This document shows, piece after piece, positions 24,075-32,975 of a DNA stretch of 47,744 nucleotides. Every line of letters begins with the position of its first letter. Position 1 is the first letter of the stretch. The DNA is from Acidimicrobiia bacterium (GTDB lineage: Bacteria; Actinomycetota; Acidimicrobiia; Acidimicrobiales; Aldehydirespiratoraceae): NCBI GenBank assembly GCA_024421085.1, contig JAHQYN010000013.1, positions 1 to 47,744 on the forward strand, given 5' to 3'. Below the pieces are notes generated by a model. The model searched no databases. It was not told the origin of the DNA and saw only the letters and a list, made by a program, of their open reading frames with translations. A program made the position numbers and the translations under genes.

Positions 24075-25448
24075 TCAGGCACCCGACATCATCACATCGG
24101 ATATCACCAGCGAGACGCCGACCGCGCTCATGGGAAGCCATTGCAGATCGTTGCCGATCTCGGTGATGTCGAGGAGTATCCGCTGCAGAGTCGAGGCGAT
24201 GGTGATCTCGCGCACGGGTTCGGCCAGAGCACCGTCACGGATGCGCAGCCCCTCCGCCCCGGTGGAGAAGTCGCCGGAGACGGGATTGACTCCGGAGTGC
24301 AGCCCCGCCACGCCCTGCACCAGAAGTCCGTCGTCGATGCCGGCGATCAGCTCCTCGGGGGATCGGGTCCCCGCACGCAGTGCCAGCGCCTGCGACCCGA
24401 CACCGGGAGCGCCCTTGAACCCGGCACGCACCGCTGAACCGGTCGACGATGTTGCGCCGCGCCGGGCGGTGTAGGAGTTGTGCAGGAATCCCTGCAGCAC
24501 CCCGGAGTCGATCAACGAGGTCGGGCGGGTGGCCAGTCCCTCTCCATCGACTGCCGAAGCGGCGAAAGCTTCAATGTTGGTGGCGTCGTCGAGCAAGCAG
24601 AATTCGGTCACTGCGACCTGCTCACCGATCCGGTCGGCGAAGATTGAGCGGCCTCGCTGCACGGCGTCGCCGCTGAGCGTTCCGCCGATGATTCCGAGCA
24701 GTTGCGCGGACACCCACGGGTCGAGGACCACGGTGAGCTTGGATGTGGGCGGCTTGACCGCTCCCAGCAGCCGGGTAGCCCGCTCCGCGGCCTGCGAAGC
24801 CGCGAAGTCCACATCGAGGACTTCAGGGCCCCGGCCGATTGAGTATCCAAAACCAGTCTGGGTCTCGCCGTCCGCCTCGGCCATTGCATAGGTTGTCAGG
24901 TAACAGCCCGTCTCACGGCCGGCGCTGGCGATCCCGGTGGATGTGGCGACTGCCGACTCGAAACGAGTGTCGACGTATTCGGCCGACTCAATCCCCGAGA
25001 TCCGCTCGTCGGCTGCGAGCGTGGCGCGCTCGAGCTCCAAGGCGAGCGCGACCTTGTCGTCGGTTGAGAAGTCGTTCAGCGACGGGTCGAACAGATCCAA
25101 GCCGACCGGGGCCACCCCGTCGGGCTCGGCCACTCCGTTGAACTCGTCGGGTTCGGCGAAAGCGGCGTTGTCACGAGCCTCCTGCAGCGTCTCGGACAGC
25201 GCGGAGGGGTCGAGCGTTCCCGCATAGGCGTATCCCTGGCGCCGGTCGGCCACGACCCGCACGCCTATCCCCTGGCTTCGTGCCGAGGTGAACGATTCGA
25301 CTGCGCCCTGATACGCCCGAACCTCGGTCTCGAGTTCCTCGGCGACGAACACCTCGACCTGTTCGCCGTCGTCGGCCCAGCCCGCAACCCGCGTGGCGAT
25401 GTCTAACAGTTCAAGTTCAGTGCCGGTCGACCCGTTCGTTGCGGCCAT
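24075..25448 (-). CDS. tldE: TldE/PmbA-type metalloprotease subunit
   Basis: A 457-residue partner of TldD. In the TldD-TldE heterodimer TldE lacks the zinc site and shapes the channel through which unfolded peptides reach TldD (family knowledge). Visible marks are SARSQGIGVRVVADRRQGYAYAGTL near the N-terminus, KLTVVLDPWVSAQLLGIIGGTLSGDAVQRGRS and the C-terminal LRIRDGALAEPVREITIAS. No HExxxH is present, as expected. It starts nine bases after the tldD stop. TldD/E pairs mature some RiPPs or degrade peptides; no precursor is seen here. Confidence 0.9.
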   Translation of the reverse strand: MAATNGSTGTELELLDIATRVAGWADDGEQVEVFVAEELETEVRAYQGAVESFTSARSQGIGVRVVADRRQGYAYAGTLDPSALSETLQEARDNAAFAEPDEFNGVAEPDGVAPVGLDLFDPSLNDFSTDDKVALALELERATLAADERISGIESAEYVDTRFESAVATSTGIASAGRETGCYLTTYAMAEADGETQTGFGYSIGRGPEVLDVDFAASQAAERATRLLGAVKPPTSKLTVVLDPWVSAQLLGIIGGTLSGDAVQRGRSIFADRIGEQVAVTEFCLLDDATNIEAFAASAVDGEGLATRPTSLIDSGVLQGFLHNSYTARRGATSSTGSAVRAGFKGAPGVGSQALALRAGTRSPEELIAGIDDGLLVQGVAGLHSGVNPVSGDFSTGAEGLRIRDGALAEPVREITIASTLQRILLDITEIGNDLQWLPMSAVGVSLVISDVMMSGA

Positions 25449-25457
25449 GACTGCGCC

Positions 25458-26849
25458 TCAGGCCGCGATGCCGCCGATGGTGAGGGCCTTCACCCGCAGT
25501 GTCGGAGTTCCGTCGCCAACCGGCACTCCCTGACCGTCCTTGCCGCACGTCCCCGGTGACCCCATCGCGAAGTCATTGCCCACCGCGTCGATGAGCTTGA
25601 GGACCTCGGGCCCGTTGCCGATGAGGTTCCCCTGCCGTATCGGGTCGGTGATCTCACCGTCCTCGATCAGGTATGCCTCGGTCATGCCGAACACGAAGTC
25701 GCCGGTTGCGGTGTTGACCTGCCCACCACCGAGCTGGGCGACGTAGACGCCTGAGGGGGTTGCCGAGATGATGTCGTCGGGGTGGTCGTCGCCGTTGCTG
25801 ATGTAGGTGTTGGTCATGCGCACCATCGGCAGGTGCTGGTAGCTCTGGCGCCGGCCGTTGCCCGAACTCGGTCGGCCCTCCTTTCGGGCACGCAGGTGGT
25901 CCCACATGTAGTCGGTGAGCACTCCACGGTCGATCAGCACGTTGTGCGCCGCCTGACGCCCTTCGTCGTCGATCGCGAAATGCCCCCACTCCCCTGCCAT
26001 GGTGCCGTCGTCGATGAGGGTCACCAGCGGCGTGGCCACCTCCTCGCCGACACGGCCGGCGAAGACGCTCGCCGACTTGGCCACCAGGTCGGCTTCCAGC
26101 CCGTGGCCGCAGGCTTCGTGGAACAGCACTCCGCCGCCGCCGGGCCCGACCACCACCGGCATCGTCCCCGAGGGTGCCGGGCGGGCGCCCAGCTTGGTGA
26201 TCGCACGGTTGGCTGCACGCTGCGCCAACTCGGTCACATCGGTCTCGTCGAACAACTCGAAGCCGATGGTCCGACCGACCGACTCGCGCCCGGTCTGCAG
26301 GCCCGTGTCGCCCGTCGCCACGCATGAGACTGAGAACAGGGTGCGGACCTGGTCGTCGGTTGCGAGCAGTCCGTCGCTGTTGGCCACGAGGATCCGCCGA
26401 CGGCCGTCTCCGTAGCGGGCTGAGACCTGCGAGATCTGCGAGCCGACCGAGCGCGCCGCAGCGTCGGCGCGCGCCAACAGCTCGACCTTGGTGGTCTTGG
26501 CAACATCTTCGGGCAGGACCTTGGCCGCAGCGCTGGCCGCGACGGCACCGGCGCCGACCGAGACCGTGCGGGTTCCGCCCCCGCCACCCCTGGCCGCGGC
26601 TGCGGCTACCTCGGCGGCAGCGGTGAGCCCGGCCGCAGAGAGGTCGGCGGTATGGGCGAAACCGGTGGTGTCGCCCGCGACCACACGAATGCCGGCGCCC
26701 CGATCACGCCCACTGGTCAATTCCTCGACACGTCCGTCGTCGAGCACGGCCGACGACGACTTCTTGTCTTCTACGAACACTTCTGCAAAATCCGCGCCGG
26801 TACTCAGCGCGGTGCTGAGGGTGCGGTCGATCAACTCATGGTCAAGCAC
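25458..26849 (-). CDS. tldD: TldD-type zinc metalloprotease subunit
   Basis: A 463-residue active subunit of the TldD-TldE protease. The zinc site HEACGH (family pattern HExxxH) lies at about residues 243-248 in GGVLFHEACGHGLEADLV, and the C-terminal metal ligand is expected in GTCGKDGQGVPVGDGTPTLRV. The start GTG 26849 (VLDHELIDRTLSTAL) is preferred, with GGAG about ten bases upstream; a longer reading would run into the divergent PAP2 gene. Only 28 bp separate the two divergent starts, so their promoters must overlap. Confidence 0.92.
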   Translation of the reverse strand: MLDHELIDRTLSTALSTGADFAEVFVEDKKSSSAVLDDGRVEELTSGRDRGAGIRVVAGDTTGFAHTADLSAAGLTAAAEVAAAAARGGGGGTRTVSVGAGAVAASAAAKVLPEDVAKTTKVELLARADAAARSVGSQISQVSARYGDGRRRILVANSDGLLATDDQVRTLFSVSCVATGDTGLQTGRESVGRTIGFELFDETDVTELAQRAANRAITKLGARPAPSGTMPVVVGPGGGGVLFHEACGHGLEADLVAKSASVFAGRVGEEVATPLVTLIDDGTMAGEWGHFAIDDEGRQAAHNVLIDRGVLTDYMWDHLRARKEGRPSSGNGRRQSYQHLPMVRMTNTYISNGDDHPDDIISATPSGVYVAQLGGGQVNTATGDFVFGMTEAYLIEDGEITDPIRQGNLIGNGPEVLKLIDAVGNDFAMGSPGTCGKDGQGVPVGDGTPTLRVKALTIGGIAA

Positions 26850-26877
26850 GTGGCAACTCCAAGGTCCAGAGGTCGCT

Positions 26878-27720
26878 ATGGTACCGCCAATGCGCGCCGA
26901 AGCAGGCCCCGACAGCAGCGTCGAGACCGACCCCTCTGCGCGTCCGGTGCTCAAGTGGTGGCTGGAGGCGGCCATGACGCTGGGGTTCTACATCGTCTAT
27001 TCGGCGATCAGGAACCAGTTCGGCTCCGCTCTCGGCGACAGTGTCCGGGACCGGTCCTACGAGAACGCGCTCGACATCATCGGCGTGGAGGAGTCGATGG
27101 GGCTCTACATCGAGGAGTGGACGCAACAGCAGTTCCTCGACTGGGACTGGTTCATCGTGTTCTGGAACGTGTTTTACGGGTCGTTCCATTTCATCGTCAC
27201 CATCTTCGTGATGGTGTATCTGTTCTGTCGCTTCCCGGCACGCTACATCTTGATGCGTTCGATGCTGGCGGTCACCACCGCATCGGCGCTGATCGGCTTC
27301 GCCCTGTACCCGCTGATGCCGCCCCGGCTGCTGTCGAACTGCGCTTCGCAGTACGGCGCTTGCGAGCCGGGCCACAACTATGTCGACACGCTCGTCGATC
27401 CTGGCGGCCTGTGGTCCTTCGAGTCCGGGACGATGGAGGCGATCTCCAATCAGTACGCGGCCATGCCGAGCCTGCATGTGGCCTGGTCGGTGTGGTGCAT
27501 GATCGGCTTGTATCCGGTGCTGAAGCGTCGCTCGACACGGGCAGTGATCGCCGGTTATCCGCTGCTGACTCTTTTTTCGATCGTGGTCACAGCAAACCAT
27601 TACTGGATCGATGCCGTCGGAGGGCTTGTGTCTGTCGGTCTGGGAATGCTGTTGGCCCCGCGGCTCTCTCAGTACCTGCCGGGCGGGGATCGCCGGCGTC
27701 GCCGCGCAAGTGCCGTTTGA
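26878..27720 (+). CDS. PAP2/Aur1-type membrane phosphatase or transferase
   Basis: A 280-residue protein with about six hydrophobic segments. The catalytic His regions of the PAP2 superfamily are AMPSLHVAWSVWC (C2) and TANHYWIDAVGG (C3). The loop before C2 contains a Cys pair (NCASQYGAC). The arrangement resembles the inositol-phosphotransferase Aur1/Ipt1 branch, which acts on lipid head groups outside the membrane. ATG 26878 is chosen because AGAGGT sits eight bases upstream; ATG 26890 is an alternative. It is divergent from tldD. The lipid substrate is not known. Confidence 0.85.
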   Translation: MVPPMRAEAGPDSSVETDPSARPVLKWWLEAAMTLGFYIVYSAIRNQFGSALGDSVRDRSYENALDIIGVEESMGLYIEEWTQQQFLDWDWFIVFWNVFYGSFHFIVTIFVMVYLFCRFPARYILMRSMLAVTTASALIGFALYPLMPPRLLSNCASQYGACEPGHNYVDTLVDPGGLWSFESGTMEAISNQYAAMPSLHVAWSVWCMIGLYPVLKRRSTRAVIAGYPLLTLFSIVVTANHYWIDAVGGLVSVGLGMLLAPRLSQYLPGGDRRRRRASAV

Positions 27721-27759
27721 AACTGTGTCTGAGTCGAACCCGGTCTGTCGGCGGGTCGT

Positions 27760-28218
27760 TCAGGACGGCCCCAGTTGCCAGACGGCCACGAAGATCGAGC
27801 AGCAGACAGAGATTGTCGTCACCGTCATGGCCACGGCGAACGCCCAGACGTCTCTGGCGCGTTGTCCCGACAACTCTCCGAACCGGGTGTCAACCGCCCC
27901 GAACTGCGTAGCGATCTGTCCGCGGAGTTCCGAGAACTTGACCTCCATCTTGGCGTCGAGTGCGACAACCGAAGACTGTGTCTCGACAACCGAAGACTGT
28001 GTCTCGACAACCGCAGTCTTGAGTTCGAGGATCGCAGACTTGAGTTCGAGGAACGCTTCCTGGGTTCTGGTCTCGAGTTCTGCGAGGTCGCCTTTGGTGG
28101 CGAACTGCTCCCATCCTCCAGGGGGTTGCTGTGCCATGAGGTACTCCGCTTGGGGTTGACCTACAGTATCGCAGAGGTTGCTGTAGATCTCGAATCGCTG
28201 ATGTTCTGTCAGAGCCAC
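27760..28218 (-). CDS. Coiled-coil protein with C-terminal membrane helix
   Basis: A 152-residue protein of a type common in actinobacteria. A short helical N-terminus contains QQPPGGWEQFATKGDLAELE. A long coiled coil follows, carrying a tandem VVETQSSVVETQSSV duplication encoded by a repeated 18-bp unit. One C-terminal membrane helix is VWAFAVAMTVTTISVCCSIFVAV. GTG 28218 has GGGAG about eight bases upstream. It is probably a membrane-tethered trimeric or dimeric coiled coil. No function is known. It ends 39 bp after the convergent PAP2 gene. Confidence 0.75.
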   Translation of the reverse strand: MALTEHQRFEIYSNLCDTVGQPQAEYLMAQQPPGGWEQFATKGDLAELETRTQEAFLELKSAILELKTAVVETQSSVVETQSSVVALDAKMEVKFSELRGQIATQFGAVDTRFGELSGQRARDVWAFAVAMTVTTISVCCSIFVAVWQLGPS

Positions 28219-28395
28219 TTTGGTCTCCCATTCTATTCGTAGTGATTGGTTGAGGGGGAAGTGGGTTACTGACGACACAGTATCGCCAAAATGGCTGAGA
28301 TGCAAGCAAATCGGGCAGGGCCGGTCGGCGGAGCCAACACAAGTGCCGGACGAAATTGCTAAGATGCCTTGCCCCACCACCGCGACAGGACACTC

Positions 28396-30219
28396 ATGCG
28401 CCTCGATGCCATCCAAGGCCCGATCGACCTGCAGGGCCGCAGCTTCGCTGAGCTCGACGATCTCTGCGAGCAGATCCGCGAGGAGGTCATCGCCGCGGTC
28501 AGCGAGCACAGCGGCCATCTGGGCTCCAACCTCGGCGCAGTGGAACTGACCGTCGCGCTGCACCGCGTGTTCCGCTCCCCTCACGACGCGATCCTCTGGG
28601 ACACCGGGCACCAGGCCTACGTCCACAAGATGCTGACCGGACGACTCGCGGGGTTCGGTCAACTCCGCAAGGAGGGCGGACTCTCCGGATACCCGTCGCG
28701 AGCCGAGTCCGAGCACGACTGGATTGAGAACAGCCACGCCTCAACGGTGCTGTCGTACGCCCACGGCCTCGCCACTGCGTTCCATGCCAACGATGAGCGC
28801 CGCCGGGTGGTGGCCGTGATCGGCGACGGCGCCCTGACCGGCGGCATGGCTTTCGAGGGTCTCAACAATCTGGGGCACAGCGGGCACGATGCCGTGATCG
28901 TGTTGAACGACAACGGCCGCTCCTATGCGCCGACGGTCTCCCGCTTGAGTGAGAGCCTCGTCAAGATTCGCAGCAACCCGACCTACATGCGTCGGCAAGC
29001 GAAGGTCGAGGAGATCGCTGAACGGATCCCCTGGGTGGGTGAGCAGATCAAGCGCGGCGTGAAGATGTCGAAAGCCGCGATCCGTGAGATGTGGGAGCCG
29101 CCCGCCTTCTTCGAGAATCTCGGTGTCCGCTACATCGGGCCGTTCGACGGTCACGACATCGAGTCGCTCGAGGAGGCGCTGCACAACGCCGCCGAGTTCG
29201 ACGGGCCGGTCCTGGTGCATGTGCTGACCCAGAAGGGCCGGGGTTATGGTCCCGCCGAGAACGACAACATCAAGAACATGCACGACATAGGCTCGGTGAA
29301 GGACGGCTCCTACACCGCGGCGTTCGCTGAGAGTCTGGTGAAGCTCGGCGATCAGCATCCCGAACTCGTGGCCATCACCGCGGCGATGCCTGACTCCACT
29401 GGTCTGTTGCCTTTCCGGGAGCGTTTTCCAGACCGCTGCTTCGATGTCGGGATCGCCGAGCAGCATGCTGTGACTGCCGCGACAGGCATGGCGATGGGCG
29501 GGCTCCGCCCCGTGATCGCCGTCTATTCGACCTTTCTGAGCAGGGCTTTCGATCAGATCAATCTGGATGTCGGATTGCATGGCCAACCCGTCATCTTCTG
29601 TGTGGACCGAGCGGGTGTCACCGGCCCAGACGGTGCATCGCATCACGGGCTGTTGGACATGGTGCTGTTCACGAAGGTGCCTGGAATGACCGTTCTGGCA
29701 CCTTCGAGCTATCAGGAACTTCAGCAGATGATGGACGACGCCATGGACCTGACTGACGGTCCGGTGGCGATCCGCTGGTCGCGCGGCGCGGCTGCCCATG
29801 TGGCCGACCATGAGGTCGGAGCGGGCCTGCGCGCTCGCAAGACCCGCAGCGGCGACGGACGGGTCGCGCTGCTCGGCTTCGGCCAGATGCTCGGTGCGGT
29901 GACCGCTGCGGCCGAGGGGCTCGCAGCCAAAGGGATCGAGGCCACCGTCTATGATCCTCGAGCGGTGGTGCCGCTTGATCCGAAGATGATCGACGACATC
30001 GCGCAGCACGATGTGGTTGTGACCGTCGAGGACGGATTGCGCATCGGCGGCGCGGGGGCCGCGGTTCGCGACACCCTGGGCGACCGCGACACTGATTGCC
30101 GCATCCGGGTCTTGGGTATTCCCGTGGAGTACGTCCCCCACGCCGACCCCAACGCCATCCACGCCCGCTTCGGTCTAGACGCCAAAGGCATCACCACCGA
30201 AGTCCTCAACTACGAGTAG
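28396..30219 (+). CDS. dxs: 1-deoxy-D-xylulose-5-phosphate synthase
   Basis: A 607-residue thiamine-diphosphate enzyme joining pyruvate and glyceraldehyde-3-phosphate at the head of the MEP isoprenoid pathway. It shows GHLGSNLGAVELTVALH, the ThDP-binding GDGALTGGMAFEGLNN, the transketolase pyrimidine domain with DVGIAEQHAVTAATGMA, and DRAGVTGPDGASHHGLLD. The start ATG 28396 has AGGA about eight bases upstream and a TAAGAT box at 28360. Its last ten bases overlap the convergent nfuA gene. Isoprenoids made here feed undecaprenyl phosphate, the substrate of uppP. Confidence 0.96.
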   Translation: MRLDAIQGPIDLQGRSFAELDDLCEQIREEVIAAVSEHSGHLGSNLGAVELTVALHRVFRSPHDAILWDTGHQAYVHKMLTGRLAGFGQLRKEGGLSGYPSRAESEHDWIENSHASTVLSYAHGLATAFHANDERRRVVAVIGDGALTGGMAFEGLNNLGHSGHDAVIVLNDNGRSYAPTVSRLSESLVKIRSNPTYMRRQAKVEEIAERIPWVGEQIKRGVKMSKAAIREMWEPPAFFENLGVRYIGPFDGHDIESLEEALHNAAEFDGPVLVHVLTQKGRGYGPAENDNIKNMHDIGSVKDGSYTAAFAESLVKLGDQHPELVAITAAMPDSTGLLPFRERFPDRCFDVGIAEQHAVTAATGMAMGGLRPVIAVYSTFLSRAFDQINLDVGLHGQPVIFCVDRAGVTGPDGASHHGLLDMVLFTKVPGMTVLAPSSYQELQQMMDDAMDLTDGPVAIRWSRGAAAHVADHEVGAGLRARKTRSGDGRVALLGFGQMLGAVTAAAEGLAAKGIEATVYDPRAVVPLDPKMIDDIAQHDVVVTVEDGLRIGGAGAAVRDTLGDRDTDCRIRVLGIPVEYVPHADPNAIHARFGLDAKGITTEVLNYE

Positions 30220-30851
30220 TAGGGGTTCTCGCCTTGGTCGTGGTCGGTGGTGTCGACGACTTCAGTGATTTCAGGGATGGCTTCGAGGATTGCCTTGGAG
30301 ATCCCCTCGCGCAGGGTGGCAGCGCTCATGGCGCACCCCTGGCAACCACCTCCCATGGTCACGAAGGCCCGGTCGCCGTCCACACCCACCAGCTCGGCGT
30401 AACCGCCGTGCGAGGCGAGGGCGGGGTTGATCCGCTCGGCGAGCAGTGTGCGGACCTTGTTGGCCGAGTCGCCGACCAACTCGAGTTGACCGAGGTCACC
30501 GAGCGGGTTCGGCCGATTCGGGTTGCGGATCACCAGGCCGCCCTGGCCGGCGTTCGTCGGAAGGTCGAGGGTGGCACCCATCAACGCGGTGACGCTGAGC
30601 GCCGGGACGATCACCGTGAGCCCGTCTGAGGTGTGGGTGTGGTCGTCCTGCGCCTTCTCGTCGACCGGTTCGAGCGACAGGTCGTAGGTGTAGTCGACGC
30701 CGCTGGCACCGGTCACCTCCACGCGCAGCCCCAGTGATTCCGCATCATCTTCGTTGGCACGGATGTCGAGCACCGTGGCGCGCGCCGCGTCGGTGACGAT
30801 CAGGACCTCACCCCAGTCGGTCTCGGCAGCCGCAAGTTGCGTTTCCGTCAT
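30210..30851 (-). CDS. nfuA: NfuA-like Fe-S scaffold protein
   Basis: A 213-residue protein. The N-terminal 100 residues look like a degenerate HesB/IscA domain (TDAARATVLDIRANEDD, LGLRVEVTGASGVDYTYDLSLEPVDE) lacking its cysteines. The C-terminal half is a NifU domain with the cluster ligands in GGGCQGCAMSAATLREGI. NfuA carries [4Fe-4S] clusters to client enzymes such as the radical SAM proteins encoded in this window. The start is placed by TACCCT seven bases upstream of ATG 30851. The tail overlaps the dxs end by ten bases. Confidence 0.92.
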   Translation of the reverse strand: MTETQLAAAETDWGEVLIVTDAARATVLDIRANEDDAESLGLRVEVTGASGVDYTYDLSLEPVDEKAQDDHTHTSDGLTVIVPALSVTALMGATLDLPTNAGQGGLVIRNPNRPNPLGDLGQLELVGDSANKVRTLLAERINPALASHGGYAELVGVDGDRAFVTMGGGCQGCAMSAATLREGISKAILEAIPEITEVVDTTDHDQGENPYYS

Positions 30852-30858
30852 GGCGCTC

Positions 30859-30864
30859 AGGGTA
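30859..30864 (-). promoter_or_regulatory. -10 box (TACCCT) of a leaderless promoter
   Basis: On the minus strand TACCCT is seven bases before the ATG at 30851 of nfuA. It lies in the 30-bp gap after the truncated toxin gene, so nfuA need not depend on that module. Confidence 0.45.
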
Positions 30865-30881
30865 CCGGCACGCAGTATGGA

Positions 30882-31070
30882 TCAGAGCCGTTCACGCTCC
30901 GGCCGCTCAGCGATGTTCGAGTCATCGGATTCGCGGTGTCTCAAGTGGATCGCCACCGCGGTGCCGCCCATCAGCACGCCGTCGATGTCCTGGGCGCATT
31001 CGGCAACGCGGGGCCACACACGCCGCAGGTTGACGGGCAGAAAATCGGCGTATTCCTCAATGCTGGTCAT
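30882..31070 (-). pseudogene. Truncated AbiEii-like nucleotidyltransferase toxin
   Basis: A 62-residue frame (MTSIEEYADFLPVNLRR to PERERL). It contains DGVLMGGTAVAIHLRHRESDD, which matches the GG(T)A...HR.S.D start of AbiEii-type nucleotidyltransferase toxins. The catalytic Asp pair (DLD) that should follow is replaced by SNIAERPE and a stop, and 30 bp later nfuA begins. The protein is thus cut to about a quarter of the family length. Its ATG overlaps the upstream antitoxin-like gene by four bases, the normal AbiE arrangement. It is probably a remnant; a retained short binding domain is possible. Confidence 0.6.
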
Positions 31071-32065
31071 GCGTCGGTTGTCCTCCGGTCGATTTCGGCG
31101 TCGAGCAGGCGGGCGGGGGTTCCCGTGTTGCAACCGCGCAGCGCGCGGCACTCCCGCAGGACTCCGGTCGGCAGGGTGCCGAGCGCCCAGGCTCTGGCAA
31201 CCGGATCCCTGCCTGCGATGAGCGTCTCGGCGATGTGCAGCCCGTGCAGAGAGATTCTCAGTTCGTCGGCCGACGCGCCTGACCAGAAGTTCCTCCAGAA
31301 CCTCGACGGCACGCGGTCGCCGGGTTCGGTTGCGAGCACCGTCGGACGGTCGCGCAGGAACGCGAGCGCCTGCATGCAGGAGTCGGACCAGGTGAGCGCC
31401 CATAGGCCCACTGGCCTGAGTTTGTAGCCGTGCTGCACAGCCTTGACAGTCCGCTCGACCCAGCCGCGGCGCTCGAGCGCGGCTAGCGCACGCGTGGTCT
31501 GCGAGTACGACAGGCCACAAAGGGCGGCAAGCTTTGCAGCCGTAGCGCCGAACGGACGGGCCCGCAGCGAGTTCAGGGTTGCTTTGGTGCCGGCGCTGAG
31601 TTGGTCCAGAGGGTTTTCCTGCGAGCGCAACGGTGCAGGCAAGGGGTCGACCAGCCACGGGTCTCGGCGCGGTGCTGTGTGCTGTCGCCCCTCGAGCAGT
31701 CGCTCGAGCCGTTCCGCAGACGAGAGACCCGCGACTGGTCCGAGCAGACCGGCGATCCTGCGCGCCGTTACCCGCGAGACGCCGATCTCCGCGGCGATCG
31801 CAGCCGGATCAGGCACCTTGAGATCAACGACAGCGATCCAATCGCCCGGTGCCAGTTTCGTGGCGTGTATCGCGGTGCCGGTCGTCACCGCGTAGCGCTT
31901 GCGGCAACCTCCGCAGCGCCACCTGCGCCATTCGCGATCACCGCCCCCGACCCGGATCGACGACTCGCTACCACAGGCAGGGCACATCGGCACCCCGTCC
32001 CATCTGGCTTCAACCAGCCTGTCGTCGAGCGAGGCCGACGCCTCCAGTGCCACAGCTGCAAGCAT
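31067..32065 (-). CDS. Zinc-ribbon/winged-helix antitoxin-like protein
   Basis: A 332-residue protein with a rare domain order. Residues about 20-75 form a transposase-type (IS1595-like) zinc ribbon, CPACGSESSI then RWRCGGCRKRYAVTTGTAIHATKL. A helix-turn-helix follows near PAAIAAEIGVSRVTARRIAG, and a winged helix at LRARPFGATAAKLAALCGLSYSQTTRALAALERRGWVER. The C-terminal part (RFWRNFWSGASADELRISLHGLHIAETLI) resembles AbiE-type antitoxins. It is coupled by ATGA overlap to the truncated toxin. A 6-bp hairpin (32065-32082) places the GAAGGTGGG leader in its loop beside the start codon and may modulate translation. Function as antitoxin or autoregulator is inferred. Confidence 0.6.
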   Translation of the reverse strand: MLAAVALEASASLDDRLVEARWDGVPMCPACGSESSIRVGGGDREWRRWRCGGCRKRYAVTTGTAIHATKLAPGDWIAVVDLKVPDPAAIAAEIGVSRVTARRIAGLLGPVAGLSSAERLERLLEGRQHTAPRRDPWLVDPLPAPLRSQENPLDQLSAGTKATLNSLRARPFGATAAKLAALCGLSYSQTTRALAALERRGWVERTVKAVQHGYKLRPVGLWALTWSDSCMQALAFLRDRPTVLATEPGDRVPSRFWRNFWSGASADELRISLHGLHIAETLIAGRDPVARAWALGTLPTGVLRECRALRGCNTGTPARLLDAEIDRRTTDA

Positions 32066-32153
32066 AGCCCACCTTCGGGCTACTTCCTTTCTTATGCAAA
32101 TACCGATTGGCCCCGGATTGTCGAACCCGTGGAGGCGAGCGGGGGCCGGCGGG

Positions 32154-32975
32154 TCAGCCGCGGGCGACTCGACGTTTCAGGGCGCGGAACGCCAGCGTCT
32201 GGCTGACGAACGCCACGCCCGCGATTGCCAGCAGGGCCTTCAACAGCGACCGGCCGCTCCACTCGAGGAAGAGCGAGCGCAGGCCCTCCAACAGATAGGT
32301 CACCGGGTTGTATCTGGCAGCCTCACCGAGCCATCCGGTCATCGCGTCGATCGGCACGAACGATGAGGTGATGAACGCGAACGGGAAGAACAGCAGGAAC
32401 GAGGAGTTGACCGCTCCCGGGTTGCCCGTGCGCAGGGCGATGGCGTAGGGCAGGCCGGTGTAGGCGACCCCCCAAAGGGCGCCCATCACAATGAACGCGG
32501 CCACTCCCAGCGGACCGGTCGGGAACCGCACACCGATGATGAAGCCGAACACCAGCACCGGGATCACGAGCATCACGACCAGCACGAAGTCGGCGACGAT
32601 ATGCCCTATCAGCAGCGCCCGGCGCGACACCGGTGTGAGCATCAGGCGGTCGAAGTATCCGTTCTGGATATCGAGCACGAGGGCCGGCGCACGCGACACT
32701 CCCGTCACCGCGAAGATGATGGCCACGGGCAACTGGAACGCCTTGTAGTCGATCTCGATGGACGTGAAGTTGGCGACATCTTGCAGCGAACCGACGTTGA
32801 TGACCAGAAAGAACAGCGGGATCAGAAGCGCGGGGATTACCGCCTCGAGGTCGCGGGGCAACTGTCGCACCGACCGGATGGCGATGCTGCCGACGTCTCT
32901 GAAGAACCCGGTCGGCCGCGCCGCGATGCGATCATGCGGCGTGGTTGTCGTGGTTGTCGTGGTTGTCGTGGTCAT
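32154..32975 (-). CDS. ABC-2 type transporter permease
   Basis: A 273-residue permease of the DrrB/ABC-2 class with about six membrane helices, exporting a lipid, drug or polymer. The conserved region is AFITSSFVPIDAMTGWLGEAARYNPVTYLLEGLRSLFL near the C-terminus. The N-terminus is odd: after Met come eleven threonines encoded by a simple ACCACGACAACC repeat, before PHDRIAARPTGFF. Its start overlaps the stop of the ATPase gene by four bases, so the two form one exporter. Confidence 0.9.
   Translation of the reverse strand: MTTTTTTTTTTTPHDRIAARPTGFFRDVGSIAIRSVRQLPRDLEAVIPALLIPLFFLVINVGSLQDVANFTSIEIDYKAFQLPVAIIFAVTGVSRAPALVLDIQNGYFDRLMLTPVSRRALLIGHIVADFVLVVMLVIPVLVFGFIIGVRFPTGPLGVAAFIVMGALWGVAYTGLPYAIALRTGNPGAVNSSFLLFFPFAFITSSFVPIDAMTGWLGEAARYNPVTYLLEGLRSLFLEWSGRSLLKALLAIAGVAFVSQTLAFRALKRRVARG

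Noticed and set aside
24075-26849. TldD/TldE as maturation proteases for the mycofactocin peptide
   Set aside because: The genes are 18 kb from mftA, in a cluster with uppP, and mycofactocin uses MftE for cleavage; nothing in the sequence links them.
28300-28316. Extra copy of the 21-bp iteron (GCAAGCAAATCG) before dxs
   Set aside because: Only an 11-12 base core matches and the flanks differ, so it is likely chance.
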